NCBI GenBank assembly: GCA_017163975.1
Contig: JAFFSR010000218.1
Span: 3,968,001-4,032,000 of the forward strand
Length of the DNA stretch: 64,000 bases
Direction of reading: 5' to 3'
From: Anastatus disparis
Lineage: Eukaryota > Arthropoda > Insecta > Hymenoptera > Eupelmidae
In this document: positions 14,301 through 26,604 of the stretch, one piece after another
How positions within the stretch are numbered: the stretch's first letter is position 1
How the letters are laid out: every line of letters starts with the position of its first letter
Program-made: the position numbers and the translations under genes
Notes under the pieces: generated by a model
What the model saw: the letters and a program-made list of their open reading frames with translations, nothing else
What the model was told of the DNA's origin: nothing
Databases searched by the model: none

Positions 14301-15984
14301 ATTGTTTGAGAGCAAGAGCGGACAATTTAACGATCTGAGATTTAAGACTTTATCAATAAATGAAAGATTTACAAGGTCTGGTTCCACACCGTGCATAATG
14401 TCACTTTTTTTATCAGAGAAATTATTCTCCGGATACAAGAGAGGTTTTTATTGACATAAATAATACATGAAGAATATTTTTTTCATGCCACTGATAAAAG
14501 ATATACGTATTGTATAAATTATAAGAAACTTCTTTTTTTTTATTGGTTGAGGGTTGAAATCATCCGATTTTATTATTTTTCTTTCTGACTTAAGTTGTCG
14601 GAAAATATTACTTTCTTGATAACTACATCTATCGTACAAAAAGCAAATCGGTTTTATTGTTTGGTTTGAAATATTTTACTTTTTATATATTACGTAGATG
14701 CTTTGTTGATAAATAACTTTATCTTACATAGTTTCCCTTTTACGTAATCCTGTAGAAATGAAAATTCTTTTGTTTTATTAAGGAGACAGATAATTTTATG
14801 TTCATATTATTAAAGTATTTAAGATTTTTTTTCTTTCTTTGATCAAATAACATGATTAAAATGAGCTTTTTATATTTACTCTTTAATTGTGTGATTAAAT
14901 TTTTCAAAATTACGCAGTGATTAGATTTTAAAATTAAATTATTTTTTACAAATATTTTTTTGCAACAAGGACGTGAAAAGAGGTTAACGTAGCAAGCCCG
15001 AACGTGAAGTTTCTTCGTTCGTGCGTAAAGTTATACTTTAAGCCTGTGTCATAAACGTTACTTGTGCTATTCTGCAGCGTGCGAGAAGTGCTTCATTAAA
15101 CGCTCTACAAATTTTACTTTTTGTAGGGTTTAATCGCACTTTATATAATAACTTTACGCACATAATAACCTAAAAAGTTTTATTTCATATTTCTTTTGAA
15201 AACAAAAGTTTCATACATCAATTATTAAAAACTACATTCTACTGCTGAAAAAAAATTAAATTTTCTCACCAAAGCCAACAGCAGTGAATTACAGTGCAAC
15301 TGCATTAAAACAAATTAATCTAAATGTAATCAAAAACAAAATCTATTTATAAATCAACGGCAACAAGAATCCTTGAAGAAAAATAAAAATGTGCACATAC
15401 AGCAAGCACCGTAGCATTGCGTGAAATTCATTGATCGGTAAATTCGATAAGAGCAATTGTCATTCCGCGACAATCAGAATCTTCCTCCCTCTCCTTCCTT
15501 CTTTTTATCCTCCTCCTCCTTCTCCACCCCCGCAGGCTATAGTAATATCGCGGACTCATACGTGATCGGAATACACAATTACTTTACGTGACTCTTATAA
15601 GATTTCTTTTTTTTTCCTCATGTTTTTACTTGGTTTTTCTTTTAATTGTAATACATATATACCGACGGATTGGATGATGGATTTATTGAGCCGAAGATGA
15701 GCTTACGGTTTTGAATTGCGAAACAATGGCTTGTACCAGTTTTTCTCTGATATGTTGATTAAGGCTTTATTTATTGTTTATACGTTTGTTATATATTTAG
15801 CAGAGGATCAAGGTTTTTTGTTTTTGTTATTACAACTATAAATAGGCTTGTAATTCAATCAATTGCAAAATATTAATTTGTTTTTACTGCACTGGAATTA
15901 GATACGTGGAAGTGAAAATATGTAGAAAACTACTTTTATGATTGTAGTATGCATTTTACATATTATTTTATTTCCTTCTATTAA
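11332..15984. other. Noncoding stretch with a GC-elevated island
   Basis: No gene recognised. A patch at about 11905-12035 is clearly richer in GC and in CAG/CTG-like triplets than its surroundings. Its minus strand can be read as a serine/asparagine-rich peptide that I do not recognise, so it is more likely conserved regulatory or simple-sequence DNA. A (CT)n tract lies at 12109-12124. A TIR-bounded candidate at 15021-15161 is listed separately. Confidence 0.55.
15021..15161. repeat. Possible short TIR element
   Basis: GTGCGTAAAGTTATA at 15021-15035 is matched by its complement TATAATAACTTTACGCAC ending at 15161. The inverted repeat is only about 15-18 bp and no target duplication was seen. 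The interior is GC-richer than its surroundings. It may be a small MITE or a chance inverted repeat. Confidence 0.4.
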
Positions 15985-16215
15985 GGCGACTTCAGAGTTA
16001 AGGTTAGGTTTCATTTTTTAATTTATAAATCACGCTTTTGACCCGTGAAATTTTTCAAATCTTTTAATTTTTCACCTTTTTTAAAACTCATAAAATATCC
16101 ACCTTTTTTAAAACTCAGAAAACCCAAAAAATTTGCTTATAAAATTTTTAGTTTATTTTATAAACTAAAAAAGTATTTTAAACATTTTTATAAATTAAAA
16201 CTTTTTAGTTTCATT
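15985..16215. mobile_element. TTAA-flanked hairpin MITE, copy 2 (right end lost)
   Basis: The left end matches the family at 11129 (TTAA at 15981-15984, then GGCGACTTCAGAG and the aggtttcattttttaattta word). The interior has the shared ccaccttttttaaaactc motif, duplicated in tandem. No GTCGCC right terminus could be found, so the copy is truncated or badly decayed. An open frame across its A/T-rich interior is not a gene. Confidence 0.65.
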
Positions 16216-17082
16216 GTACCTGTATTCGATGATGAAATTTCAAAAAAATATTTTTTTTATTTCAAAATAAATTTTTTTTTCTTCATTAAATTTGTTTGTT
16301 TTTTATATAAAGAATTACATTAAGAACAAATTGAAACTAAAATTAACCATTAAAAAAGAGATTAATATAGTTATTAAATAATTTTTGTGTGGCGAAGATT
16401 TTATAAGCGATTTTTCTTATTCTGAGAATTACAAGGAGGACGTTGAAAGCAAATATAATCGGACTACAGATAAGACTTTGCGGTTTTACTCGGAATACAA
16501 GATCGCTTTCGTACGCGACCTAAAAAAAGAAGGAAAAAAGACCATGTAACGATAAAATTTTAAAATATCTGATTTTCTGAGAAATTAAATGTCTATGCGC
16601 TTTGGATACATACGATTGTCCTTCTTTTAATCGATGATAAAATTAGAAAATATGAAAAATTTTTTTGTTTTAAAATAAACAACGAGACTTTGAATTGTTA
16701 TCTCGTACGTCGAAGTACTTATTAATGATTTTATGAAATGTCTTGAATTTGCACAATATAATAAAGTTATTAACAAATCAATCTGGAAACATCCAATTCA
16801 AGAAAAGTATTATATAGCATTTATGATCCAATCGGTTTGCACATTCACGTAATTTAATCACGTTATGTACAATTCATGAATTGAAAATACATTTTCTAAA
16901 ATTTTAATACAAAAAAATACAGATTACAAAATAACTTCTTAAATTATATTAAATTTTGTATATTTTTAAATTAATGTTTGTAATAAATTATAAATGTTAT
17001 TTTCGAACATCTATAAAAAAATGTTAAGTTGACATTTTATTTAATTAATTAAGGTAAAAATAATAAATTTTAAAATTGCAAA

Positions 17083-17131
17083 AAAATGTGGAACGCTTCA
17101 CGATTTTGCGTGTCATCCTTGCGCAGGGGCC

Positions 17132-17171
<40 letters not shown>

Positions 17172-17188
17172 ACTGCCGAAGCAAGTAC
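17083..17188 (-). ncRNA. U6: U6 spliceosomal snRNA, copy 1
   Basis: The minus strand gives a complete 106-nt U6 RNA. It carries the 5' stem-loop (GTACTTGC TTCG GCAGTAC), the ACATATACTAAAATTGG segment, the invariant ACAGAGA box that pairs with the 5' splice site, the AGCATGGCCCC region including the AGC triad, and the 3' end finishing in a T-run Pol III terminator (17080-17086 on the plus strand). U6 is the catalytic core RNA of the spliceosome; it pairs with U4, then U2, in the nucleus. The body is identical to the copy at 42170. The 5' stem uses GTAC/GTAC where I recall the Drosophila gene using GTTC/GAAC, a compensatory change that keeps the pairing. A functional gene is likely, because TATA and PSE elements sit at the right distances. 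Confidence 0.96.
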
Positions 17189-17317
17189 ACCCACTAACCA
17201 TTGGACCTTTCTTATATACAAATCATAGCCTAGTCTCTGCACTTGCGAGAGCAGAAAAATATTGGTAGCCATCTAGTGGATAATTTCTGAACTAATAAAA
17301 AAAGGCGCCAAAATTTG
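17189..17317 (-). promoter_or_regulatory. U6 type 3 Pol III promoter, copy 1
   Basis: Upstream of the U6 start (higher coordinates), TATATAA lies at 17212-17218, that is -24 to -30. A conserved block, CTCGCAAGTGCAGAGACTAG on the minus strand, lies at about 17230-17254 (-42 to -66), where insect snRNA genes carry the proximal sequence element bound by SNAPc. A second conserved block, CAAATTTTGGCGCC, lies at about -116 to -129. All three blocks recur at matching distances before the other U6 gene, while the sequence between them has diverged. Confidence 0.85.
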
Positions 17318-18969
17318 TAAAACGATGTATAATATGTTATAAGATCATTCCTGACAAGAAAAATATAAATATATTATTATAGTACGTGATATTGTAGTTA
17401 GTATATTATTCTATAAAAATATACGTAAATATATATTCGAAAACAAATACGTAAATCTTTAAAATTTTTTACATTTTAATTTTTATTTAAAAAATTTGAA
17501 TAAATATTTGAATAAAGAATAAATGTTGAATTAAAAAATTGTAGATAATATTTTTAATTTAATATATGATAAATTAAAAATTATTAATATCCAAATAAAT
17601 TTTCAATATTTATTTTTTTTTCATTTACAAAAGAAATATTTGATCATTTCTTCGATCTCATCATAAATAAATACAAAAAATTTTGGAGTTGCTTTCTCAA
17701 TTTTAAACAACATTCTTTCACTTCCAATCATTAAAAAAAATACATATATATATATATATGTATATACCTATTTAAACGAATTCTATTTTCCTCCTCTTTG
17801 ATGAGGTGAGGTGCTCGTAACAAACGTGCCAACGTGCACGTATACCACACATATCTCTTATGTGCTGCAGTTTATATTCTACAATACTTATATGTAAATG
17901 CGAAAGTTCACGTGAGGGGCGTGACTCGGGTTAACGAGTGCAAGCTGTTAACTTTGTTAAGCGCAAAGGTGGTCTCTTTTCAAATTAATATGCGATAAAC
18001 CTTTTATTTTATTCCTGATCATTAGCAATATGTTTTGTTTATTGTATATTTAAAATATATTAAAAATTTTTATAGCATTATTGGTAGCATTTTCAAATAA
18101 TTTTTTTGTACGTAAAAATTGTCTTTTTACTACGCAATCTGTCGTTTAAGATGATTTAATTAAAAGGATATATGATATATACATAGTTATCGACATTGCA
18201 GTTTCTTGGATTTTGAATCTGTATTCAAAAATTATTTGACATATCTCTTTGCTATGCTTTTTATTAATTAAGTATAATTTTATTTCATCATGAGTTTTTT
18301 ATTAATTTTTTATATATTAATGTAAATATTTATTTATTACTTATCAATTATAGTATTTTTTCATTTTTTTCCTTATATAACGCTTATAAAGCTGGTCTAA
18401 TAAATTTTAATTGACCGGAATAAAATCAGATATCCAAAATATTTAACTTAATTTTTAAAGGCAAAATGTACTTTTAGGTATATTTTTTAAAATAACTTGT
18501 GATATAACCTCGAATAAAGCATTTTTCCTACTTTTAGATTTGTACACCTTAGAATTCTAATATGATACAATTTACAAGCTAGAGTTAAATTGGGAATAAA
18601 TAAAGTATCTCGTGTGATTTGTTTAAAAATAGTATGGTCCTGTATTAGAAGCAATGTTCTTTAGACATTTAAAAATTCAGATGAAGTTCAAGTAATTGAG
18701 CGTTTGACTAAACAGACACGGCTTTTTTACAATTTCATAAGAGACAAATATCTCTCAGTTATAAAAAATACAACACCAGAAGTCAAACCTCTTTTTTAAG
18801 ATATTAATATTTATGACAATAGAGCTCAATCATATCGGTTTTTTTTTTAATTTTCGAAAAATAATTCAAAGCGATATTTTTGCTTCATTATTATTTCTTA
18901 TTTTGATAAAAAGCGATTTCAAAAACCTCAAAGAATCACATAAAATCTCGCCTTTTGATCTTACTCAAC
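17318..18969. other. AT-rich noncoding stretch
   Basis: No gene recognised. A short TA-rich run lies near 17741-17765. Confidence 0.6.
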
Positions 18970-19216
18970 ACTGAGAAACTTTTGAGAGCACAGCCTTTAC
19001 AGTGCGATGCCACAACGAACTTTTTGAGGCTGTTCTCTCTTTTTTGGCGCTCAGTCTTTCAAAAACATGTATTCACAACTGAGATAAGCGCGCAGACTCG
19101 AGCGCAGGCTTCTATGTTAGGCCACTGCACCCCAAAGCACAGAGAGCATCCTAATGAATTTGTAGTTGCGCCACGCTACGGCTGTTTGGCTAAGCTTTTA
19201 AAAATTTCTCAGAGAA
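18970..19216. repeat. Possible TIR element (CTGAGAAA ends)
   Basis: The left end CTGAGAAACTTTTGAGAGC and the complement of the right end (CTGAGAAATTTTTAAAAGC) match over about 25 bp, extending to AGCC on both sides. The interior is markedly GC-richer than its flanks. An open frame crosses it but resembles nothing I know and is probably incidental. No target duplication identified. Confidence 0.4.
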
Positions 19217-19339
19217 GATATACAGAATTTTCATTATAAAAATCAACAAATTGTAATATTAAAAGTTGTGTTTTTCTTCAAAGTTGAATTTCAAACTTAC
19301 CCAAATATTAATAATTTATTCGAACCGTTGATTTGACCA

Positions 19340-19415
19340 AGTACAGTAGTAATATGTTTGATTCTTGGTCGATCATATACAACAACCAAGAATATCAAAC
19401 ATATCTTACGGCATC
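19340..19415 (-). ncRNA. mir-190: microRNA precursor mir-190
   Basis: The minus strand folds into a clean hairpin. The 5' arm (19406 to 19383) reads AGATATGTTTGATATTCTTG followed by GTTG, the full 24-nt insect miR-190 sequence as I know it, with the metazoan-conserved seed GATATGTT. The 3' arm, at about 19346-19368, is its complement with small bulges (ACCAAGAATCAAACATATTA), as in known miR-190 star strands. The loop is about 15 nt. miR-190 is processed by Drosha and Dicer and acts in cytoplasmic silencing complexes. It lies on the same strand as, and about 340 bp downstream of, a talin exon. Known mir-190 genes are intronic in talin (rhea in Drosophila, TLN2 in vertebrates), so it is probably co-transcribed with the host gene. 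This context makes the call very secure. Confidence 0.93.
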
Positions 19416-19485
19416 TTGATAGTAAGTTATTGCACTAATGATATTATTAGTACTACGAATAAAAATAATTCTACTAAGTTATATG

Positions 19486-19717
19486 CACGCAGAGAACAAA
19501 CCGGAAATATTTCCTTGCGTCCCCAACGCTGTGATTTCTTGCGCATGCACTGTGGAAATACGCCTTGCGTTGAAGCAATGATTTCACAAGCAAACGGACT
19601 CATTCCTGATAGCTTGTGGAATTATTACTTCAGAGCAAGGCATATTTCCACAAGCATGCGCAAAGAATCATAGCGATAGAAGGCACAAGGAAGTATTCCC
19701 GATTTATTCTCTCCGTG
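19486..19717. mobile_element. Palindromic MITE with TATG target duplication
   Basis: A 232 bp near-palindrome. The ends CACGCAGAGAACAAACCGG and CCGATTTATTCTCTCCGTG are complementary, and the arms continue inward through AAATATTTCCTTG and CTTGCGCATGC to a loop around 19595. It is flanked on both sides by TATG (19482-19485 and 19718-19721). It has no coding capacity. It sits in the talin intron between the exon and mir-190, about 30-50 bp from the exon's 3' splice boundary region. The open frame running through it and the microRNA is spurious. Confidence 0.8.
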
Positions 19718-19748
19718 TATGAATAAATAGTCAGCTGTATACTTTTAC

Positions 19749-19874
19749 AAGGTTGCAGACTTACTAATCTTTTAGCAGCAGCATCAATACTAGTAGCTCT
19801 TAATAATTCGTTCTCAGTAACAGCTGCAGGATCATCAGAGTCGGTTATATCATTTCCTTTTGAAATTTTTACCA
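19749..19874 (-). CDS. rhea: Talin, internal exon (C-terminal rod region)
   Basis: The minus strand encodes a peptide containing DPAAVTENELLRA and SIDAAAKRLVSLQP. It corresponds to the conserved talin segment DP..(I/V)(A/T)ENELL..A..I(E/D)AAAK(K/R)L near the C-terminal end of the rod, before the actin-binding THATCH/I-LWEQ module. Talin links integrins to actin at adhesion sites. A good 3' splice site (ctaatcttgttacag, with a possible ctaat branch point) ends at 19875. The 5' splice site is either gtaaaagt after 19749 (a 126-nt, frame-preserving exon that keeps the SLQP residues) or gtaagt after 19765 (110 nt). I prefer the former on homology. Compared with other talins, one residue seems missing between ELLR and SID. 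No other talin exon was recognised, so neighbouring introns must be long or this is an isolated remnant. mir-190 lies in the downstream intron. Confidence 0.75.
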
Positions 19875-22800
19875 CTGTAACAAGATTAGTGACATTTTCA
19901 GTAATTTTTCGAGAAATTAGTAACAATAAATGTTTGCATTCATCAAATTTTTTATAATTTTAAATATATGAATTATTTTATTAAAAAAATTATTTTACTT
20001 ACTGAAAAAAACACTTCGCTTTTCTGATGTATACGAAAAATATGTATTTCAATAAATTGACTCAACGAAACGAAACATTATTCAAGTCAAATCACTTCAC
20101 TTCACCAGCAAATGACGTAAAAAATTGCGAAAACTCTGTCACTGAAAAATATCCGTCGATTCCACGCATCAAGTATCAACCGAATATAAACACTCAATTG
20201 AATTAAGAAACAAAGCTCTCCTCTCCGACTCTCCCGAAAAAATGAAAACCAAAGACAAGCAGCTAGGATACACATCCAATGTATCCCCCTAGCGAATATA
20301 AGAAAAACCCTTGAATTCAAAAGAACCAGAAGCAAAAAAAAGTTTCGTTTCATATATACTATATATCAGAATGTAGCGTGGTATATATCATCCAATCTGG
20401 CATTTATAAACGAAGAAAATGGACATTTTCGGGAAAGAGAGGAAATCTGATTTCTTTCTTTGACTCGACGCAATGCATCACGACACTGTAAGAAAAGCAC
20501 TTACTGCTCTTATAAAAGTATATATAACCCCAATCTAGACGTTCGTATACATACAGCTGGAACAAAATGCTTATACGTAGTCTATACACTTACACAGGCG
20601 CCCCCCAAAAATACACAGATACATATTACCAAGCGATAAAGTCCGAAAGATAAAAAAAATTGTACGAAAGTTCAAGAAAAAAAAAGAATGATAGACTGAT
20701 ATAAGGAAGGAAAAAAAAGGGGTAGGAGAAGATTTAGTCGCGAAAATCAGAAGAAGAGATAAAGGGAAGACAGGAGCGTAAGGATACGGACGAATAAAGT
20801 CGACAAAAACAGACGAAAAAGGAAAAAGAAAAGGAAAGAAATAGAAAGACGATCGTTGTATATATGTGTAAGGTTAGGGTGGCACGCTTCGTCGACTTTT
20901 ACCCCCCACTGGTGCAAAGTTCTCCCGGCAATTTAGGAGAGCAAGTATACACACACATACATGCATATAAGGGGGACCTTTTACGAAGGGTATTGATTTT
21001 CGTTCCTGTTTCTTACCCTCTTTTTATATACACATATATAAATGTATATGTATATATATACATACATATTTATATACATGTATATATGTACGATGTAGGG
21101 ACAAAAAAAAGAACGGGACAGACATCTCTAGCTACACGTGCATGTGCAATTTATGCAGGCTTGGGTATATACGTACGGCAAGTGTGCGTGTATATGTGGG
21201 TAGAAGAAACACCATGGTAACGATATTTCTTGTTAACTATATGAAAGATATTTGGTTTTAAGTATACCAGTTAAATTTTAATGTTGAATGTGTTTAATAA
21301 AAACGATTAAAATAGCATTTTCGGCTATTACAGTATAATTGATGATTTTTGGCCAATTCAAAAACTTATTTAAATTTTGATTTTTTCAGCTAATAAAATA
21401 ATAAATTGTCAATTATTTATAAATATTATCTTTATAAATGCATTATATTTTAAAACTGCTTTTTGTGTCTTTATTAAGAATGTTAATTAACGTTAACTTA
21501 CCTTATTGATTAGAACCACTTAAGTACTTGTAGATGATAGATTAACCTTTCCAGTCATTCTAAAACAAAAATGAATAATGAATGAAAAATGTGATATTAA
21601 ATTATAAAACAAAAATCAGTATTTTTTAAAATAATAAAAAAATATTGTCTACCATAGTTAAAATATTAATAATTTTTAATAATTAACTTGCCGTCGAAGC
21701 GCGACCGCGCCTCTTAATATTGGTATATTTAAAAGAACAATAAACAAAAATTTTTGAAAATATCCAATTAAACGAAATGTGAACTTTAATCGTATCCATA
21801 AACTAGTAACAAGTGTGTTATCATCCTGCGTCGTAAAAGCGTTTGTTTCCTCATACTAAAAACCTATTAACTAATTGAAATACCCTTAATTACGAAACAA
21901 TTTAAAGGACTTCCTTCTCTATTTTCCTGTCATGAAGGAGAAAAGGGGATTTATATATAACGTTTCATGCATTTGTAAAGCCAAAGCGCGCTCCGCTCAC
22001 ACACAAAAACCATTTAACTACTTTACTATATTTTCTCACCCTAAAATATCATCTCTTATGTATGGCCCTCTGTGTCGTCGTTCTAAAAACTTTAATATAT
22101 ATGATTATGGTACATTGCCATTTTCAACGGGATGAACAAAGATTGGTTATGTTTAACCGTTTGCAATGTACTTTGCCCGGGCGATAATTAGTTAAATGCG
22201 CTAAGAGAAAGTGGAGATTGCGTTTTAAGGGATTACGCCATAGCTTTTCATTTAGTTTTGATTTATTAGAAATTTTCGTTGACACGAGAGTGCGAAAAGT
22301 GAGAATTAATAAGCTGTAAGGCTTTAAATGTCAAACTAAGGGGAGGAAAAAATTTAGAGATTTTTTTTCTCTGAATGGAGGGGAGTTGAGGTTATGTATT
22401 AATTTTTGTTAATGCGATGGTGTATATTTGGAGTATCGGTGCCAATGCATTTGTAGAGTGGATATGATGCTTTCAATTTGATTAAATGTTTAGCAAGATA
22501 TTGAATTATTTTATTGCTTATATCGATGATTGAATTCGAAACGGTGAAATTCTTGAGGGTGAGGTTTTGCATTATAGGAATAAATCTGATTAAATATTTT
22601 TGTGATTCAAAGTTATGATTTTCATAAATATAAAGTTGATGTGCTGTTTAAAAAATTTGCGGCAAAAATCGATCATTGCGATACCATTATTTTGATTAGT
22701 TTAAATTAAATAAATAAGTGACGCAGAAATTACAATTTTGAAATTTGGAATAATAAATTTATCATAAAGTAAAATGTGATTATAATCTCTAGAATCCATA

Positions 22801-24320
22801 ATTTTTAAATACAGTTATTTAAAATTTATAATATTTTAATTATATCATTTTTACATTAACGAATAATTGTATTTTGTAATTTATAAAGTATTCGTGATTT
22901 CGTTTACAAGTACTTTCTACTTTTGGGTTATAATTATTGTTAAAAATGGGAATTTATTAAATGTTTCAAAGATATCTCTTATTTTAAATTTTATATTATG
23001 AACTTTAAGATATTATTGTAAAAAATGACAAAAAACATATTAATTTGATTTTCATATAAAAAATTAAAATATTTCCATAAATTATGTTAAACTGAAAAAT
23101 AAACAAAGAAAAATTCATGGAACGCGCTTAGAATTGCTAATTTATTAAAAATTTAAATATTATTTATTATTTTATCTAATTAACTATCCTAATGTCGCAT
23201 TTCAAGAATTAAAAAAAAATCGAGTTTTCAAAAATATAATATGTATATATACAAAGTAGTATACTAATGCTATTTTGAAAATTTACAGCAGTCATTTTGC
23301 TTGGCCTTGTTTCGAATTTCGTGACAATAAATAAGACGGTATCTTCTCTCGTATGAACTACATAATGAATAAGGTTAAAAAAACAAATTAATTTAATTAA
23401 TTTATATTATTAATTAATTTAAGTGAATTTCATTAACAATTTGTAGTTTGACATTAGAAATTACCATAATAATGCAATTGTGTCTGCAGTAATGTAAATT
23501 AAATATTTTATAATAAAATAATAAAATTTTTCAAATATTCTTAGAAAAGAATATTAAATTCAATGCTCGTAAAAATTTTAATATATAATAAAATGGATTT
23601 AATAACAATTGAAAACTTTCCGAATAACGAAAACTACTTATTTATGATACAGTAGCTTAACAATACTTATAAAGTCCAACGAAAAATAAAATTTGTATGT
23701 ACGCCATATATATTTCTTTCAACGGATGAACTTGTACGACAAAGAAAAAAAAAAGTAAGAAAAGAAAGAAACGACGAATGAGCAGTCGTAAGGAAACAGG
23801 AAAACCTTAGAAAATAAAAGGAGAATAGCGAAAGAAATGCACGACACATGTACCCTTTTATATCTTTTCCTTCCTTTAACAAAACCCCGTGAATAAAGAA
23901 ACGTGTTTCTCTCTTCTTTTCTTTTTCTTATTCCAACTTTTCCATCCAAAAGTATCCACCCATACACTACCACATACGCTCATACAAATAAATATAAATC
24001 ACATATATACAAAGTTAAAGATCGCTTTGAATTATAAAAATTTAATAAACATAAAATTAATAGTATAATATCTTATTTTATGTGTTTAAATTGCATTTTA
24101 CCAAATTTTATTAAAAATTCTAGATTGATCACCATGTTTACAAAATTAAATTGTAATATATTTAAACTTTCTTGAAAATTACTTCAGTGAGATCAATATC
24201 TTTATTATAATAATTTTTTATATCAAAGTTTTTGGCAGTTTATAAAAACCATTATAGAAATTCTCGTTTATTCTAAAAAAATAATGATACTGGAGATATC
24301 AGATGATTCTCAATATGATT
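19875..24320. other. AT-rich noncoding stretch
   Basis: No gene recognised. A purine-rich patch lies at about 20640-20850, and TA/TG-type simple sequence at about 21020-21090. A short GC-richer island occurs near 22150-22210. On the minus strand this would be the intron upstream of the talin exon. Confidence 0.6.
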
Positions 24321-24366
24321 TTTTTTTAAGTCGCTGTATTTATGCTAGCATTTCGACGACCTCTGA
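24321..24366 (-). repeat. SINE 3' fragment, copy 5
   Basis: On the minus strand a short piece matches the 3' tail of the SINE family (gctagcataaatacagcgac, then an A-run). The tRNA head and most of the body are missing. This is probably a 5'-truncated insertion. Confidence 0.6.
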
Positions 24367-26280
24367 CTCTCAATCTCTCGAAACAATTCATTTTGATTTC
24401 TACTGACAAATTCATAAAAATTTTCATAAAATGAGCAAAATGAAATCCTCATAGATGTGAAAATTTATAAATTTCAACAAATATAAGTACATTTTAAATT
24501 CATAATTTACTCGGATAAAACATTAAAATCAATCAAAATTACGAGAGTTTCCTTATTATCCTTTTTGGAAAAGCAACGTAAATTAAACTGTAATTTTGAA
24601 AAGCAAACTTCTCGTTACCGACTACTTTAACGCGCTAGAAGTTTAAATACCTCCGACCTTAATTACATTCAATTCTTACATTGAAAAAGCCCTCTATCAT
24701 CTTTCATCTATTTGATTTTCCTATGCGTGTACATTGTGTTAAAAAAAATCAACGTCCCTTTTATTTTTGTAAATTTAAAAATTTATATTATTTCTTAGAT
24801 GAAAATTTCGTAGTTTTTGATAATTAAATTAAATTTTTAATGATAAATTAATAAACACATGCAAATTAAATATTTTTATTGTATATGGTAACAATAGAAT
24901 TATGATATGATGTACATAAACTGAATATGGTACGGAAAACATAAAATGCCTTGACTCTCGGACGACCTTCTTGAAACGAATAATTTACGATTCACGGGCT
25001 CAAAAGTCAAGGATTTCTCTCACATATCCTCCCACCTTTTGCGTATACATATATTTTTTTTCTTATTTTCGTGTCCTCCTTTCTGAATAACGTGTCTTCA
25101 AGTTTTTTTTTCTCTCTCGTTTGTTCTCGAACTGACTTCACATGTATATTTTTCAGGGATTTCATTTTATTATTTAATGCGCGCGTATACGCATGTGGTA
25201 ATGATCCGTTAAAAACGATTAATGTTTCGTAACCACAAAGCGGAAGAAGCTTGGAAGTTGTTGTCTTTTTTTTCTCTTCATTTTAATTTTCATTGGTATT
25301 ATGCTTATGTAATTTAATCACGATTTTAGCCCGTACGAAGGTTGAAGAAAGAGAAAGAGAGCATCGCGAGAGAAAAATTACAGGGACACTAGAATTAGTA
25401 AAGTGATTAACTCAAATTTATTGCTTTAATTTATTTTGTTCTTTTTATGCGTGCCATTAAAAAGATGATTAATCAAAAAATATCATGTGATTTAAATTTT
25501 TATAATCGTAAAAAAAAACAATAATTAATTATGATAAATTTTTAGAAGTTTAAGCAAAATATAAAGCAAGTTGTTAAACATTTAAAAAACCGTAATACGA
25601 AAGGCCGCTTTAAATCAAACAATAAAAGCGCAGTAACATAAAATTAACTCAGTATTATATCTTCCGAAAAATCCTTGCTCATATCAAAAGCCATAAACGC
25701 GCTCCGAAATTTCATAATGAATGATACGTTTGAAAAAGCCGTAATGCATAAATTACAACAACGTCATTCCGAGTCATAAAGCAAACAAAATTCTCCTCGA
25801 CAATCACATCCATTAATTTGACCAAAAAAAAAACTAAGATTGAATAATTTGATCTTATACTCTAAACAAGTAAACATCCATTACATAATGCAAAAAAAAG
25901 TCCCATGAAATTATAATGAAAACATTGACTTACGCTTTTATAAAGATGAATGATAAGAATAATATGATAAGACGATGGACACGATGTTTATGGGGATGCG
26001 TATGGGTGTAAGTGTGGAAGATCGCGCGATCATCTTTTATCTTCCCCTATGCACAGCACGTGACAAATTTTTCACGCGGACACGCGTACACGAGCTTTCA
26101 TAATAAAATCTTCCGATATGGACTGCTTGCACCGATCCGACGGAGCGTAAATAGAAATCTCATTGAAATTTGTCAGATTTTGACACTTACGGATGAGTGA
26201 AATCGAAGAAAAAGAAAAAGATTTTCAGATAAATCTGTAACTTAGAAATTGATTATCTTTGTTTAAGGCCTTTTTTTCCC
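24367..26280. other. AT-rich noncoding stretch
   Basis: No gene recognised. A GC-richer patch at about 26010-26170 includes the palindrome gatcgcgcgatc. The short open frame over it has no recognisable similarity. Confidence 0.55.
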
Positions 26281-26604
26281 ATGAAATTTATATTATATGT
26301 TAGCTGAATATGCACTTTGAAAAAAAAAACATGAAATTTAATGAAATTTGCACAAGAAATTTAATGAAATTTGCACATGAAATTTAATGTACTTTTTGCA
26401 TTAAATTTTTTGTAATTCTACAGTAAAATTACAATAAAACGTATTAATTTTTATTCAAATTATTAAATTTTTTGTGATTCTACTGTACAATTACAGTGTA
26501 ATGTATTAATTTTCATGCAAATCAGCATTAAATTTATATTAATAAACATTAGTTTTCATGCTTATTATATTTGAATATGATTTTATGGTCAAAACCCATT
26601 AACT
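26281..26604. mobile_element. Palindromic element family, copy A
   Basis: Shares with 30930-31232 the words attaatttttatgcaaat, gcattaaatttatattaataaacatt and ggtcaaaacccatta. An internal 24-bp tandem repeat (catgaaatttaatgaaatttgcac) lies at about 26329-26388. The right end ggtcaaaacccatta matches the terminal inverted repeat of copy B. The left end is not clear. Noncoding. Confidence 0.6.

Noticed and set aside
17086..17268. 60-aa plus-strand open frame, with a near-identical one at 42164-42355
   Set aside because: It is the antisense of the U6 snRNA and its promoter. The apparent protein conservation is RNA-gene conservation read on the wrong strand.
18955..19239. 94-aa frame considered as a further talin exon or separate gene
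   Set aside because: No talin-like heptad or Ala-rich pattern and no matching splice borders. The stretch coincides with a possible TIR element.
19365..19673. 102-aa plus-strand open frame
   Set aside because: It runs antisense through mir-190 and across a palindromic MITE, and shows no protein similarity.
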